In this document: positions 1-4,772 of the stretch, one piece after another
Layout: every line of letters begins with the position of its first letter
How positions within the stretch are numbered: the first letter of the stretch is position 1
Position numbers and translations under genes: made by a program
Source: Alphaproteobacteria bacterium
Lineage (GTDB): Bacteria > Pseudomonadota > Alphaproteobacteria > Rickettsiales > UBA6187
NCBI GenBank assembly: GCA_024280585.1
Contig: JAJRPW010000131.1
Span: 1-8,464 of the forward strand
Length of the DNA: 8,464 nucleotides
Reading direction: 5' to 3'
The notes under the pieces: model-generated
What the model saw: only the letters and a program-made list of their open reading frames with translations
Told to the model about the DNA's origin: nothing
The model's database searches: none

Positions 1-444
1 AACATAAATATCCACAGGCACAATTTTATCACAACCGCGCACAACCGAATAAGAATAATGATAATAACCACCGCCATTGGCACACGACCCCATTGAAATA
101 ACCCAACGTGGCTCGGCCATTTGATCATAAACCTTACGCAAGGCAGGCGCCATTTTATTAGTCAAAGTCCCGGCAACAATCATCACATCCGACTGGCGCG
201 GACTGGCGCGAAACACCAGGCCAAATCGATCCAGATCATAACGACTGGCGGCAGTATGCATCATCTCAACCGCGCAACAGGCCAAACCAAAAGTCATTGG
301 CCAAAGCGACCCGGTACGAATCCAATTCACCAAATCATCCGTTTTCGCCAAAACATAACCTTTATCGGCAATATCACGCGAAACCGAGTTCAGCAGCTCA
401 TCCTGGCTGGCTCCGGCAGGAATTTTTATTAATTCAGATGACAT
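1..444 (-). CDS. nuoB: NADH-quinone oxidoreductase subunit B (NuoB), C-terminus cut by window edge
   Basis: NuoB is the peripheral-arm subunit of respiratory complex I that holds the terminal 4Fe-4S cluster N2, which passes electrons to ubiquinone at the cytoplasmic face of the inner membrane. Translating the minus strand from the ATG at 444 gives 148 residues open to the window edge. The family core is unmistakable: GLACCAVEMMHTAASRYDLD at about 53-72, SPRQSDVMIVAGTLTNK at about 81-97, MGSCANGGGYYHYSYSVVRG at 118-137. Cluster ligands Cys56, Cys57 and Cys121 are visible; the fourth, in the PGCPP motif, should lie just beyond the edge because the sequence stops at VPVDIYV. The start is supported by GGGAG 6 nt upstream, inside the end of nuoA, and by the 3-nt gap to nuoA, which suggests one transcript and coupled translation. 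The rest of the nuo operon presumably continues off the left edge. Confidence 0.97.
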   Translation of the reverse strand, partial: MSSELIKIPAGASQDELLNSVSRDIADKGYVLAKTDDLVNWIRTGSLWPMTFGLACCAVEMMHTAASRYDLDRFGLVFRASPRQSDVMIVAGTLTNKMAPALRKVYDQMAEPRWVISMGSCANGGGYYHYSYSVVRGCDKIVPVDIYV

Positions 445-447
445 AAC

Positions 448-819
448 CTACTCCCATTCAAGCCCGCCCTTTTTCCACTCATATATAAAACCAACTGTAA
501 GAATCCCCAAAAAGGTCATCATTGACCAAAAGCCAAAATAGCCGATCTTCCCGAGCGTAATCGCCCAGGGAAATAAAAATGCTATTTCCAGATCAAATAT
601 AATGAATAAAATCGCGACAAGGTAAAAACGTACATCAAACTTCCCGCGCGCATCAGAAAAAGGCTCAAAACCACATTCATACGGAGATAATTTTTCTTTG
701 TCAGGCCTTCGCAGCGCTATAACAAAAGGCAACGCCACCATAAAAAATGACATAGCCAAAGCTACACAAAGGAAAAACAAAATCGGCAAATATTCCTGTA
801 AACCTTCTGGCAATAACAA
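448..819 (-). CDS. nuoA: NADH-quinone oxidoreductase subunit A (NuoA)
   Basis: NuoA is a small membrane subunit of complex I next to the quinone-binding junction. The 123-residue product has the family's normal length and layout: TM1 at about 11-35, a conserved cytoplasmic loop with SPYECGFEP (Cys49, the residue that shifts between active and deactive states in mitochondrial ND3), TM2 at about 61-88 with the acidic FDLE stretch (Asp76, Glu78), TM3 at about 95-113, and a C-terminal YEWKKGGLEWE. The start is a TTG at 819, with GAGG 8 nt upstream; no in-frame ATG or GTG lies between it and the upstream stop, and the only nearby ATG (834) is out of frame and stops after three codons. It is probably the first gene of the nuo operon, read away from sdhE, with nuoB 3 nt downstream. 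A second TTG two codons later is the only alternative start. Confidence 0.96.
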   Translation of the reverse strand: MLLPEGLQEYLPILFFLCVALAMSFFMVALPFVIALRRPDKEKLSPYECGFEPFSDARGKFDVRFYLVAILFIIFDLEIAFLFPWAITLGKIGYFGFWSMMTFLGILTVGFIYEWKKGGLEWE

Positions 820-827
820 CTTTACAA

Positions 828-831
828 CCTC
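828..831 (-). promoter_or_regulatory. ribosome binding site deciding the TTG start of nuoA
   Basis: On the minus strand GAGG lies 8 nt upstream of the TTG at 819. This is the only plausible Shine-Dalgarno before NuoA and supports the non-ATG start. Confidence 0.55.
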
Positions 832-858
832 ATTAAAATCGAATTTAATCGCTTATAG

Positions 859-887
859 AACATAAATTAAAACAAGTACAGGGTAAA
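859..887 (-). promoter_or_regulatory. candidate sigma70-type promoter for nuoA-nuoB
   Basis: Read on the minus strand, TTTACC (887-882) and TATGTT (864-859) are separated by exactly 17 nt, giving a predicted start near 852 and a leader of about 33 nt before the nuoA TTG. Each hexamer matches the consensus at only four of six positions, and a TATAAG lies a few bases downstream, so the assignment is weak. The region lies between the divergent nuoA and sdhE genes. Confidence 0.3.
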
Positions 888-932
888 TTTATTTTGTCTC
901 ATTGGGATTCTAAATAATGAGCAAAACACCGA

Positions 933-961
933 TTGCCACATTACAAATCTAGTGCTATAAG
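933..961 (+). promoter_or_regulatory. sigma70-type promoter for sdhE, predicting a leaderless or near-leaderless mRNA
   Basis: TTGCCA (933-938) and TATAAG (956-961) are separated by exactly 17 nt, and each matches its consensus hexamer at five of six positions. The expected transcription start, 6-8 nt after the -10, is 967-969, essentially the ATG of sdhE at 969. No Shine-Dalgarno precedes that ATG, which fits a leaderless message. The TTG at 933, which would start a longer open frame, is part of the -35 element, an argument against that longer start. Confidence 0.6.
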
Positions 962-968
962 ATGCAGT

Positions 969-1229
969 ATGACTGATGACATAAGACTAAAAAGACTATT
1001 ATATCAAAGCTTTCATCGTGGGTGTAAAGAAACAGATGCGATTTTGGGCAAGTTTTCCAGACGTTACTTGGAAAAATTTTCCGAGGCCGAACTGGATCAG
1101 TATGAAGCGTTCATAAATGAGGATGACTGGGATATTTACGCCTGGCTTGTTGGCAAACTACCCTTTCCTGAAAAACACGATAATAAAGTCACAGCTCTTT
1201 TAAGAAAATTTGACTTTGCGAGCAACTAA
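969..1229 (+). CDS. sdhE: FAD assembly factor SdhE (succinate dehydrogenase assembly factor 2 family)
   Basis: SdhE (Sdh5/SDHAF2 in mitochondria) is a small cytoplasmic five-helix protein that promotes covalent attachment of FAD to the SdhA flavoprotein. The 86-residue product has the diagnostic RGxxE motif (Arg17-Gly18-Cys19-Lys20-Glu21, in FHRGCKETD). It also has the typical second half: an acidic QYEAFINEDDWDIYAWL segment (about 45-60) and the GKLPFP turn followed by a final helix. The frame extends upstream to a TTG at 933, but the added 12 residues do not look like the family's N-terminus and overlap a promoter, so the ATG at 969 is preferred. It lies divergent from nuoA and about 6.3 kb from the start of the sdhCDAB operon, whose SdhA (His50) is its expected client. 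In other alphaproteobacteria I recall this gene beside recG/mfd, so this setting is less usual. Confidence 0.9.
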   Translation: MTDDIRLKRLLYQSFHRGCKETDAILGKFSRRYLEKFSEAELDQYEAFINEDDWDIYAWLVGKLPFPEKHDNKVTALLRKFDFASN

Positions 1230-1275
1230 AAAAATATCACAACCGAATCGGCTCACTCTGAAAATCTCTCAGCAG

Positions 1276-1295
1276 AACCTAGGTTTTGTTATAAT
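1276..1295 (+). promoter_or_regulatory. extended -10 promoter with an overlapping palindrome, upstream of the EamA transporter
   Basis: TGTTATAAT at 1287-1295 is a perfect extended -10 (TGn followed by consensus TATAAT at 1290-1295). There is no recognisable -35, as is common for extended -10 promoters. The predicted start is near 1302, giving a leader of about 45 nt. Directly before it, AACCTAGGTT (1276-1285) is a perfect 10-bp palindrome in the -35 to -10 spacer, a position where a repressor or activator could bind. No regulator is identified. Confidence 0.5.
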
Positions 1296-1346
1296 TTTGT
1301 AAAAAAAACCGCTTTAAAAGCATTGCGTTTACTATATAAACACATC

Positions 1347-2258
1347 ATGAAAAAACATTTCCTAAAATATATGGACGGCCACACACCACAATTGCAAGGC
1401 ATTTTATGGATGTTACTTGCATGCATCTGGTTCTCGATCATGGCCGTTATGATCCGCCATATGTCCGAGTCTATGCCATCATTACAGATGGTTTTTCTGC
1501 GAAATATCGCCTCTATAATCTGCTTTTTACCCTGGCTTTATAAAACCGGTGTTAAAAATATATTGCCGGAAAAATGGACACTTTACTATTACAGAGCTAT
1601 CACTGGAACCTTAGGTATGAGCATGTTTTTCTACGCATTAGCATTGCTTCCGCTGACAGAAATCATCTCCCTAACCTTTACAGTGCCGCTGATTACCACG
1701 GTTTTCGCCATGATTTTCCTCAAAGAACGTGTTGAATACTACAAATGGATCGCATTATTAGCCGGATTTATTGGCGTTTTAATAATATTACGACCCGGCA
1801 CAAATATGTTTCAATTTGCAACAATGCTTGTGCTCGCCACCACTGTTGTTTGGTCATTATCAAACATTATAGCAAAAAAAATGACCGAAAAAGACGACCC
1901 CAAAGCGATCGTGTTCCTAATGATCGTTATTATGACACCATTATCTCTGCCCATGGCGCTTTTAGTCTGGCAAACACCCACGTTTGAACAGTTTTTATGG
2001 GTTTTAGCGCTAGGGTGGGTCACCAATGTTGCGCATTCATGCCTGGTACATTCATATTCCAAAACGGACTTAAGTGTAGTCGGGCCATTTGATTTTTCAA
2101 GGTTGGTATTCGTATCGATTCTTGCCTATATTTTCTTTGATGAAGTTATTGATATCTGGACAGTTTCCGGCACAATTGTTATTTTTGCCAGCTCGCTTTA
2201 TGTTTTCAGAAAAGAGTCAAAACGCAAGAATATAACCGGCGACGATGCGATTATTTAG
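1347..2258 (+). CDS. DMT superfamily (EamA domain) transporter
   Basis: This is a ten-helix inner-membrane permease of the drug/metabolite transporter superfamily with two tandem EamA repeats (about 17-149 and 155-287 of 303 residues). Hydrophobic segments lie at roughly 17-37, 46-64, 82-101, 104-124, 132-149, 155-173, 187-208, 214-234, 243-264 and 270-287. The first repeat ends with the typical PLITTVFAMIFLKERV stretch (114-129), followed by GVLIILRPG. The C-terminus is short, charged and probably cytoplasmic. The substrate cannot be read from the sequence; relatives move amino acids, S-adenosylmethionine, sugars or drugs. The frame opens at a TTG at 1323, but the ATG at 1347 is preferred. 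A further ATG at 1371 (MDGHTPQ) is possible, and none has a clear Shine-Dalgarno. It follows sdhE on the same strand but has its own extended -10 promoter. Its stop overlaps the stop of the opposing lipoprotein gene. Confidence 0.9.
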   Translation: MKKHFLKYMDGHTPQLQGILWMLLACIWFSIMAVMIRHMSESMPSLQMVFLRNIASIICFLPWLYKTGVKNILPEKWTLYYYRAITGTLGMSMFFYALALLPLTEIISLTFTVPLITTVFAMIFLKERVEYYKWIALLAGFIGVLIILRPGTNMFQFATMLVLATTVVWSLSNIIAKKMTEKDDPKAIVFLMIVIMTPLSLPMALLVWQTPTFEQFLWVLALGWVTNVAHSCLVHSYSKTDLSVVGPFDFSRLVFVSILAYIFFDEVIDIWTVSGTIVIFASSLYVFRKESKRKNITGDDAII

Positions 2259-2551
2259 AATTTTTCTCTGTCATGGTATCTATGCTCCTCCGCGCATTCG
2301 TCCTCTCTTGTACGCAGACAACATTTATAATCCCACTCGCCTTTTATGAGCTTTCTGCGCTTACTGTAATAATTACCAACCACATATTTACAACTGCTTA
2401 AACCAGTTACACTTCCAATGTAATAAGGCCTTATAGTTGGATCAGGATGAACAAAAAATGCGTTATACTGGTATTTTTCGTGAGGATCTTTCTTTTCCTC
2501 ACATGACGCAAGAAACGGAATAATTATCAATAATAGCAGTAATAGTCTCAT
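2255..2551 (-). CDS. small cysteine-rich lipoprotein of unknown function
   Basis: I do not recognise this family. The 98-residue product has a lipoprotein signal peptide: Met-Arg, a run of Leu/Ile (3-11), then a lipobox Leu14-Ala15-Ser16-Cys17, so the mature protein should begin at an acylated Cys17. Residue +2 is Glu rather than Asp, which favours outer-membrane sorting in the E. coli scheme. The mature part (about 82 residues) is hydrophilic, rich in Tyr, Lys and Glu, with four further cysteines (54, 77, 78, 86) that could form disulfides in the periplasm. The ATG at 2551 is chosen over the TTG at 2554 because AGGAGG (2562-2557) lies 5 nt from the ATG and only 2 nt from the TTG. It converges on the EamA transporter gene, the two stops overlapping by 3 nt, and diverges from the DoxX-like gene. 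Confidence 0.8.
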   Translation of the reverse strand: MRLLLLLLIIIPFLASCEEKKDPHEKYQYNAFFVHPDPTIRPYYIGSVTGLSSCKYVVGNYYSKRRKLIKGEWDYKCCLRTREDECAEEHRYHDREKF

Positions 2552-2556
2552 CAACC

Positions 2557-2562
2557 CCTCCT
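2557..2562 (-). promoter_or_regulatory. consensus ribosome binding site of the lipoprotein gene
   Basis: AGGAGG on the minus strand, 5 nt upstream of the ATG at 2551. It sets the start codon and predicts efficient translation; it is the best Shine-Dalgarno in the window. Confidence 0.75.
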
Positions 2563-2679
2563 TTTTATCCAGTCATTTTAATATATTTTACAGTAAATTT
2601 ATATAAAAACTAGATAAAAATACCGTTGGATTTTTCAGAATTTTTATAGTAGTAATGGTTGCAGAATTTTTTAAATGAT
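2563..2679. other. AT-rich intergenic region between divergent lipoprotein and DoxX-like genes
   Basis: This very AT-rich spacer should carry promoters for both divergent genes. I see a small inverted repeat, TTTAC-A-GTAAA (2587-2597), and -10-like elements: TAAAAT on the minus strand within 2581-2600, and TATAGT at 2645-2650 on the plus strand. None pairs with a convincing -35 at normal spacing, so no promoter is called with confidence. Confidence 0.3.
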
Positions 2680-2684
2680 AGGAG
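2680..2684 (+). promoter_or_regulatory. ribosome binding site deciding the start of the DoxX-like gene
   Basis: AGGAG lies 5 nt before the ATG at 2690. Because it lies downstream of the other in-frame ATG (2675), it selects 2690 as the start. Confidence 0.75.
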
Positions 2685-2689
2685 CCAAA

Positions 2690-3244
2690 ATGACCACGAA
2701 ATCAGCGTATGATGATAAAAAATGCTGTAACCACTTGCAAAAACTAGGTTGGTTTTTCAAGGTTTTTGAATTCAAACTAAAAATCGTCAACATGCTAAGT
2801 CCACTGGTCAATCTGGGCATTCGCCTGTGGATCGCCGAAATATTCTGGAAATCCGGTATTTTAAAGTTGCCAAGCGGTTTTTTTGGTATCGGCAAAGGCA
2901 GTTGGGACACGACCTTAATGTTATTCGAATATGAGCACCCGGTTCCGGGGCTTTCGCCTGAATTTGCAGCATATTCTGGCACTTTTTTTGAACTTTTATG
3001 CCCAATCCTGCTCGTCCTTGGCCTTGGAGCCCGCTTTGCCGCCGCAATTTTGCTGATTATGACCGCTGTTATACAATTTACTTATCAGGAGGATATAATA
3101 CATATTTACTGGATGATTTTATTATCCGTGCTAATATTCCACGGGGCTGGAAAAATCTCTCTGGACTATTTTATCCGGAAAAAATCCCTGGAATGCAATG
3201 AGTATAAAAAACTAATTGGGGAAAAGACAAGTGACAGCAAGTGA
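2690..3244 (+). CDS. DoxX family membrane protein
   Basis: This 184-residue integral membrane protein has the DoxX family pattern: an amphipathic N-terminus (1-35), a first helix with RLWIAEIFWKSGILKL (about 45-60), a periplasmic-type loop with LFEYEHPVPGLSPE (about 78-91), then helices at about 95-112, 114-131 and 138-153. The motif ELLCPILLVLGLGARFAA (101-118) followed by LIMTAVIQF is typical. DoxX proteins are poorly understood; some act with thiol or sulfur redox partners (DoxD-like thiosulfate:quinone oxidoreductase, mycobacterial DoxX with SodA and SseA). No specific role can be given here. The N-terminus has an adjacent cysteine pair (Cys12, Cys13), and Cys104 lies in a helix. The start is set by AGGAG 5 nt before the ATG at 2690. 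Its last 14 nt overlap xseB, so the two are probably cotranscribed and translationally coupled. Confidence 0.85.
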   Translation: MTTKSAYDDKKCCNHLQKLGWFFKVFEFKLKIVNMLSPLVNLGIRLWIAEIFWKSGILKLPSGFFGIGKGSWDTTLMLFEYEHPVPGLSPEFAAYSGTFFELLCPILLVLGLGARFAAAILLIMTAVIQFTYQEDIIHIYWMILLSVLIFHGAGKISLDYFIRKKSLECNEYKKLIGEKTSDSK

Positions 3245-3434
3245 AGTAAAAAAAATGGGTTTCGAAGAGGCCTTAAGCGAATTGGAATCAATAGTTAACA
3301 GGCTCGAAAGCGGGCAAATCACCCTGGAAAACGCAATAGACAGCTATATACGCGGCGACTCTTTAAAAAAACATTGCGAAAAAAAATTAAACGAAGCCAA
3401 ACTGAAAGTTGAAAAAATCACAGCAGAAAAATAA
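3231..3434 (+). CDS. xseB: exodeoxyribonuclease VII small subunit (XseB)
   Basis: XseB is the small helical subunit that assembles in several copies on XseA to form exonuclease VII, a cytoplasmic enzyme that degrades single-stranded DNA in both directions during repair. The 67-residue product has the family signature: FEEALSELESIVNRLESGQ (10-28), TLENAIDSYIRGDSLKKHCE (30-49), then NEAKLKVEKI. This is a two-helix hairpin, slightly shorter than the usual length of about 75-85. The start is taken as the GTG at 3231, with GGGGA 8 nt upstream; a TTG at 3216 would place the SD inside the gene, and the ATG at 3255 would lose part of the N-terminal segment. It overlaps the DoxX-like gene by 14 nt. 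Alphaproteobacterial xseB is often near isoprenoid genes such as dxs or ispA; none is in this window, and xseA is not visible either. Confidence 0.9.
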   Translation: MTASEVKKMGFEEALSELESIVNRLESGQITLENAIDSYIRGDSLKKHCEKKLNEAKLKVEKITAEK

Positions 3435-3445
3435 CAAATCCTGAA

Positions 3446-3478
3446 GCTAAATACCTGTAAAATAATGTATTTTTTAGC
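3446..3478 (+). terminator. imperfect stem-loop after xseB, weak terminator candidate
   Basis: GCTAAATAC (3446-3454) can pair with GTA (3467-3469) plus TTTAGC (3473-3478), leaving a 3-nt T bulge and a loop of 12 nt. The stem is AT-rich and is not followed by a T run, so it is a poor intrinsic terminator. It lies between the xseB stop and the next promoter, which is where an end signal is expected. Confidence 0.22.
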
Positions 3479-3484
3479 CACAAC

Positions 3485-3513
3485 TTGACTTTCATTACAC
3501 CCTATGATAGAAT
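3485..3513 (+). promoter_or_regulatory. near-consensus sigma70-type promoter
   Basis: TTGACT (3485-3490) and TAGAAT (3508-3513) are separated by exactly 17 nt; each matches its consensus hexamer at five of six positions. The predicted start is at about 3519-3521, giving a leader of about 63 nt before the ATG at 3583. It is among the strongest-looking promoters in the window. Confidence 0.7.
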
Positions 3514-3519
3514 ATTCTT

Positions 3520-3546
3520 ACACTATTTAAATTAACAGTATAGTGT
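3520..3546 (+). repeat. inverted repeat at the predicted transcription start (operator or 5' UTR hairpin)
   Basis: ACACTAT (3520-3526) and ATAGTGT (3540-3546) are perfect 7-bp inverted arms separated by 13 nt of AT-rich sequence. Arm centres are 20 nt apart, about two helical turns, which suits a dimeric DNA-binding protein. Starting at the predicted +1 also fits an operator. A hairpin at the 5' end of the mRNA is the alternative. Confidence 0.45.
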
Positions 3547-3582
3547 TTTCTAAATTCAAGGCCAAATGAGGAAGGTATCTTT

Positions 3583-3951
3583 ATGAAATATATTAAACAA
3601 ATCATAGCCGCTATGATTTTTCTGCCACTAGTTGGCTGGCTTGGTTATATGGCTTCGCAAATCCAAACACTTGATTTTGAATCTATTTGCGATAAAAGAA
3701 GCAAAAGATATACCAAACTTTGTAAAAATGTAGGCAAAAGAGCGCTCAGTCAAGCAAGCGTATTGCAAATAAACAACAAAGATTATGGGGTAATTATGGG
3801 CGTTGCCTGGAGAAAAAAAGGCAGCATAATCAGCTCAAGAAACCAAAAGAAAAAACGTTATTCTGAAAAAAACTCTTATTATTACATAATTGGCGATGAC
3901 AAAGGCAACGGCCAATTCATCAGAATTATCACGGAAATTGACCCTAAATAA
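3583..3951 (+). CDS. small membrane-anchored protein of unknown function
   Basis: I do not recognise this 122-residue protein. It has a short basic N-terminus (Lys2, Lys5) and one hydrophobic segment at about 7-24 that could be a membrane anchor or uncleaved signal; no lipobox is visible. The remainder, presumably periplasmic, is strongly basic and Tyr-rich in its second half: two cysteines (36 and 47) bracket a KRSKRYTK stretch, residues 60-80 look like beta strands (VLQINNKDYGVIMGVAW), a positively charged RNQKKKRYSEK follows (86-96), and the end is YYYIIGDDKGNGQFIRI. Translation is well supported: AGGAAGG (3569-3575) lies 7 nt from the ATG, and a strong promoter lies upstream. Its own promoter, with the inverted repeat, indicates a single-gene transcript. 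The stop lies 2 nt from the stop of the converging sdhB. Confidence 0.75.
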   Translation: MKYIKQIIAAMIFLPLVGWLGYMASQIQTLDFESICDKRSKRYTKLCKNVGKRALSQASVLQINNKDYGVIMGVAWRKKGSIISSRNQKKKRYSEKNSYYYIIGDDKGNGQFIRIITEIDPK

Positions 3952-3953
3952 AT

Positions 3954-4754
3954 CTACACTTGCCTTTCCGCCAGCATACCCTTAATTTTTGCAATAGCCT
4001 TGCCCGGATTCAAACCTTTCGGACAAGTATTCGCACAATTCATAATAGTGTGACAGCGATAAAGCTTAAACGGGTCTTCCAACGCGTCCAACCGCTCACC
4101 CGCATACTCATCGCGGCTATCTACAATCCAGCGATATGCATGAAGCAAAACTGCTGGCCCCAGATATTTCTCACTATTCCACCAATAACTAGGGCAACTT
4201 GCCGAGCAACAAGCACATAATATACACTCATAAAGCCCATCAATTTTATCCCGATCTTCCGGTGATTGCAATCGCTCAGAACTTGCAGAAGCAGGCGTAT
4301 CCACCTTCAACCACGGCTCAATCGACTCGTATTGCGCATAAAAATTAGTCAAATCCGGCACCAAATCCTTAATCACAGGCATATGTGGTAATGGATATAT
4401 ATTTATGTCACCCTTGATATCAGCGCGGCCTTTTGTACATGCAAGAGTATTCGTTCCGTCAACATTCATAGCGCAAGAACCGCAAATCCCCTCTCGGCAA
4501 GAACGCCGCAGTGTCAGGCTGGCGTCCATCTCATTCTTGATTTTCAATAAAATATCAAGCACCATCGGCCCACAACCATCCATATCCACTTCGAAAGTAT
4601 CAACAGACGGATTTTTTGGCTCACCATCTTTATCTAAATTCTCCGGATCCCAACGGTAAACGTTAACTTTCCTAACGTTCTTCGCACCAGCCGGGGCTTT
4701 TACATATTTGCCCTTTTTCACCTTGGAATTTTTCGGTAACGTAAATTCAGCCAT
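3954..4754 (-). CDS. sdhB: succinate dehydrogenase iron-sulfur subunit (SdhB)
   Basis: SdhB carries electrons from the SdhA flavin through three iron-sulfur clusters to ubiquinone at the membrane in complex II. The 266-residue product has both domains complete. The N-terminal plant-type ferredoxin domain binds the 2Fe-2S cluster with Cys86, Cys91, Cys94 (RRSCREGICGSC) and Cys106. In the C-terminal domain, Cys177, Cys180, Cys183 and Cys244 fit the 4Fe-4S cluster, and Cys187, Cys234 and Cys240 the 3Fe-4S cluster, by position against the E. coli protein. Trp191-Trp192 in CPSYWWNS match the quinone-site tryptophan motif. The N-terminal extension (MAEFTLPKNSKVKKGKYVKA) is the alphaproteobacterial type. 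The ATG at 4754 has AGGG 5 nt upstream. It is the last gene of sdhCDAB, 18 nt after sdhA, and ends 2 nt from the opposing small gene with no visible terminator. Confidence 0.98.
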   Translation of the reverse strand: MAEFTLPKNSKVKKGKYVKAPAGAKNVRKVNVYRWDPENLDKDGEPKNPSVDTFEVDMDGCGPMVLDILLKIKNEMDASLTLRRSCREGICGSCAMNVDGTNTLACTKGRADIKGDINIYPLPHMPVIKDLVPDLTNFYAQYESIEPWLKVDTPASASSERLQSPEDRDKIDGLYECILCACCSASCPSYWWNSEKYLGPAVLLHAYRWIVDSRDEYAGERLDALEDPFKLYRCHTIMNCANTCPKGLNPGKAIAKIKGMLAERQV

Positions 4755-4772
4755 CTTATCCCTATATTTCTA

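Noticed and set aside
191..210. Perfect tandem duplication of the decamer GACTGGCGCG.
   Set aside because: It lies in nuoB and encodes the conserved FRASPRQSD segment; the two copies are read in different frames, so the duplication is a coincidence of coding, not an inserted repeat.
121..432. Plus-strand open frame of 103 codons at the left edge.
   Set aside because: It is antisense to nuoB, whose protein is conserved throughout the same region.
933..968. Longer SdhE starting at the TTG of 933.
   Set aside because: The extra 12 residues do not resemble the family and the DNA carries a near-consensus promoter.
1271..1281. The 11-mer AGCAGAACCTA occurs at 1271-1281 and again at 7661-7671, both in gene-flanking sequence.
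   Set aside because: Several exact 11-mer repeats are expected by chance in 8.4 kb, and the flanks do not match.
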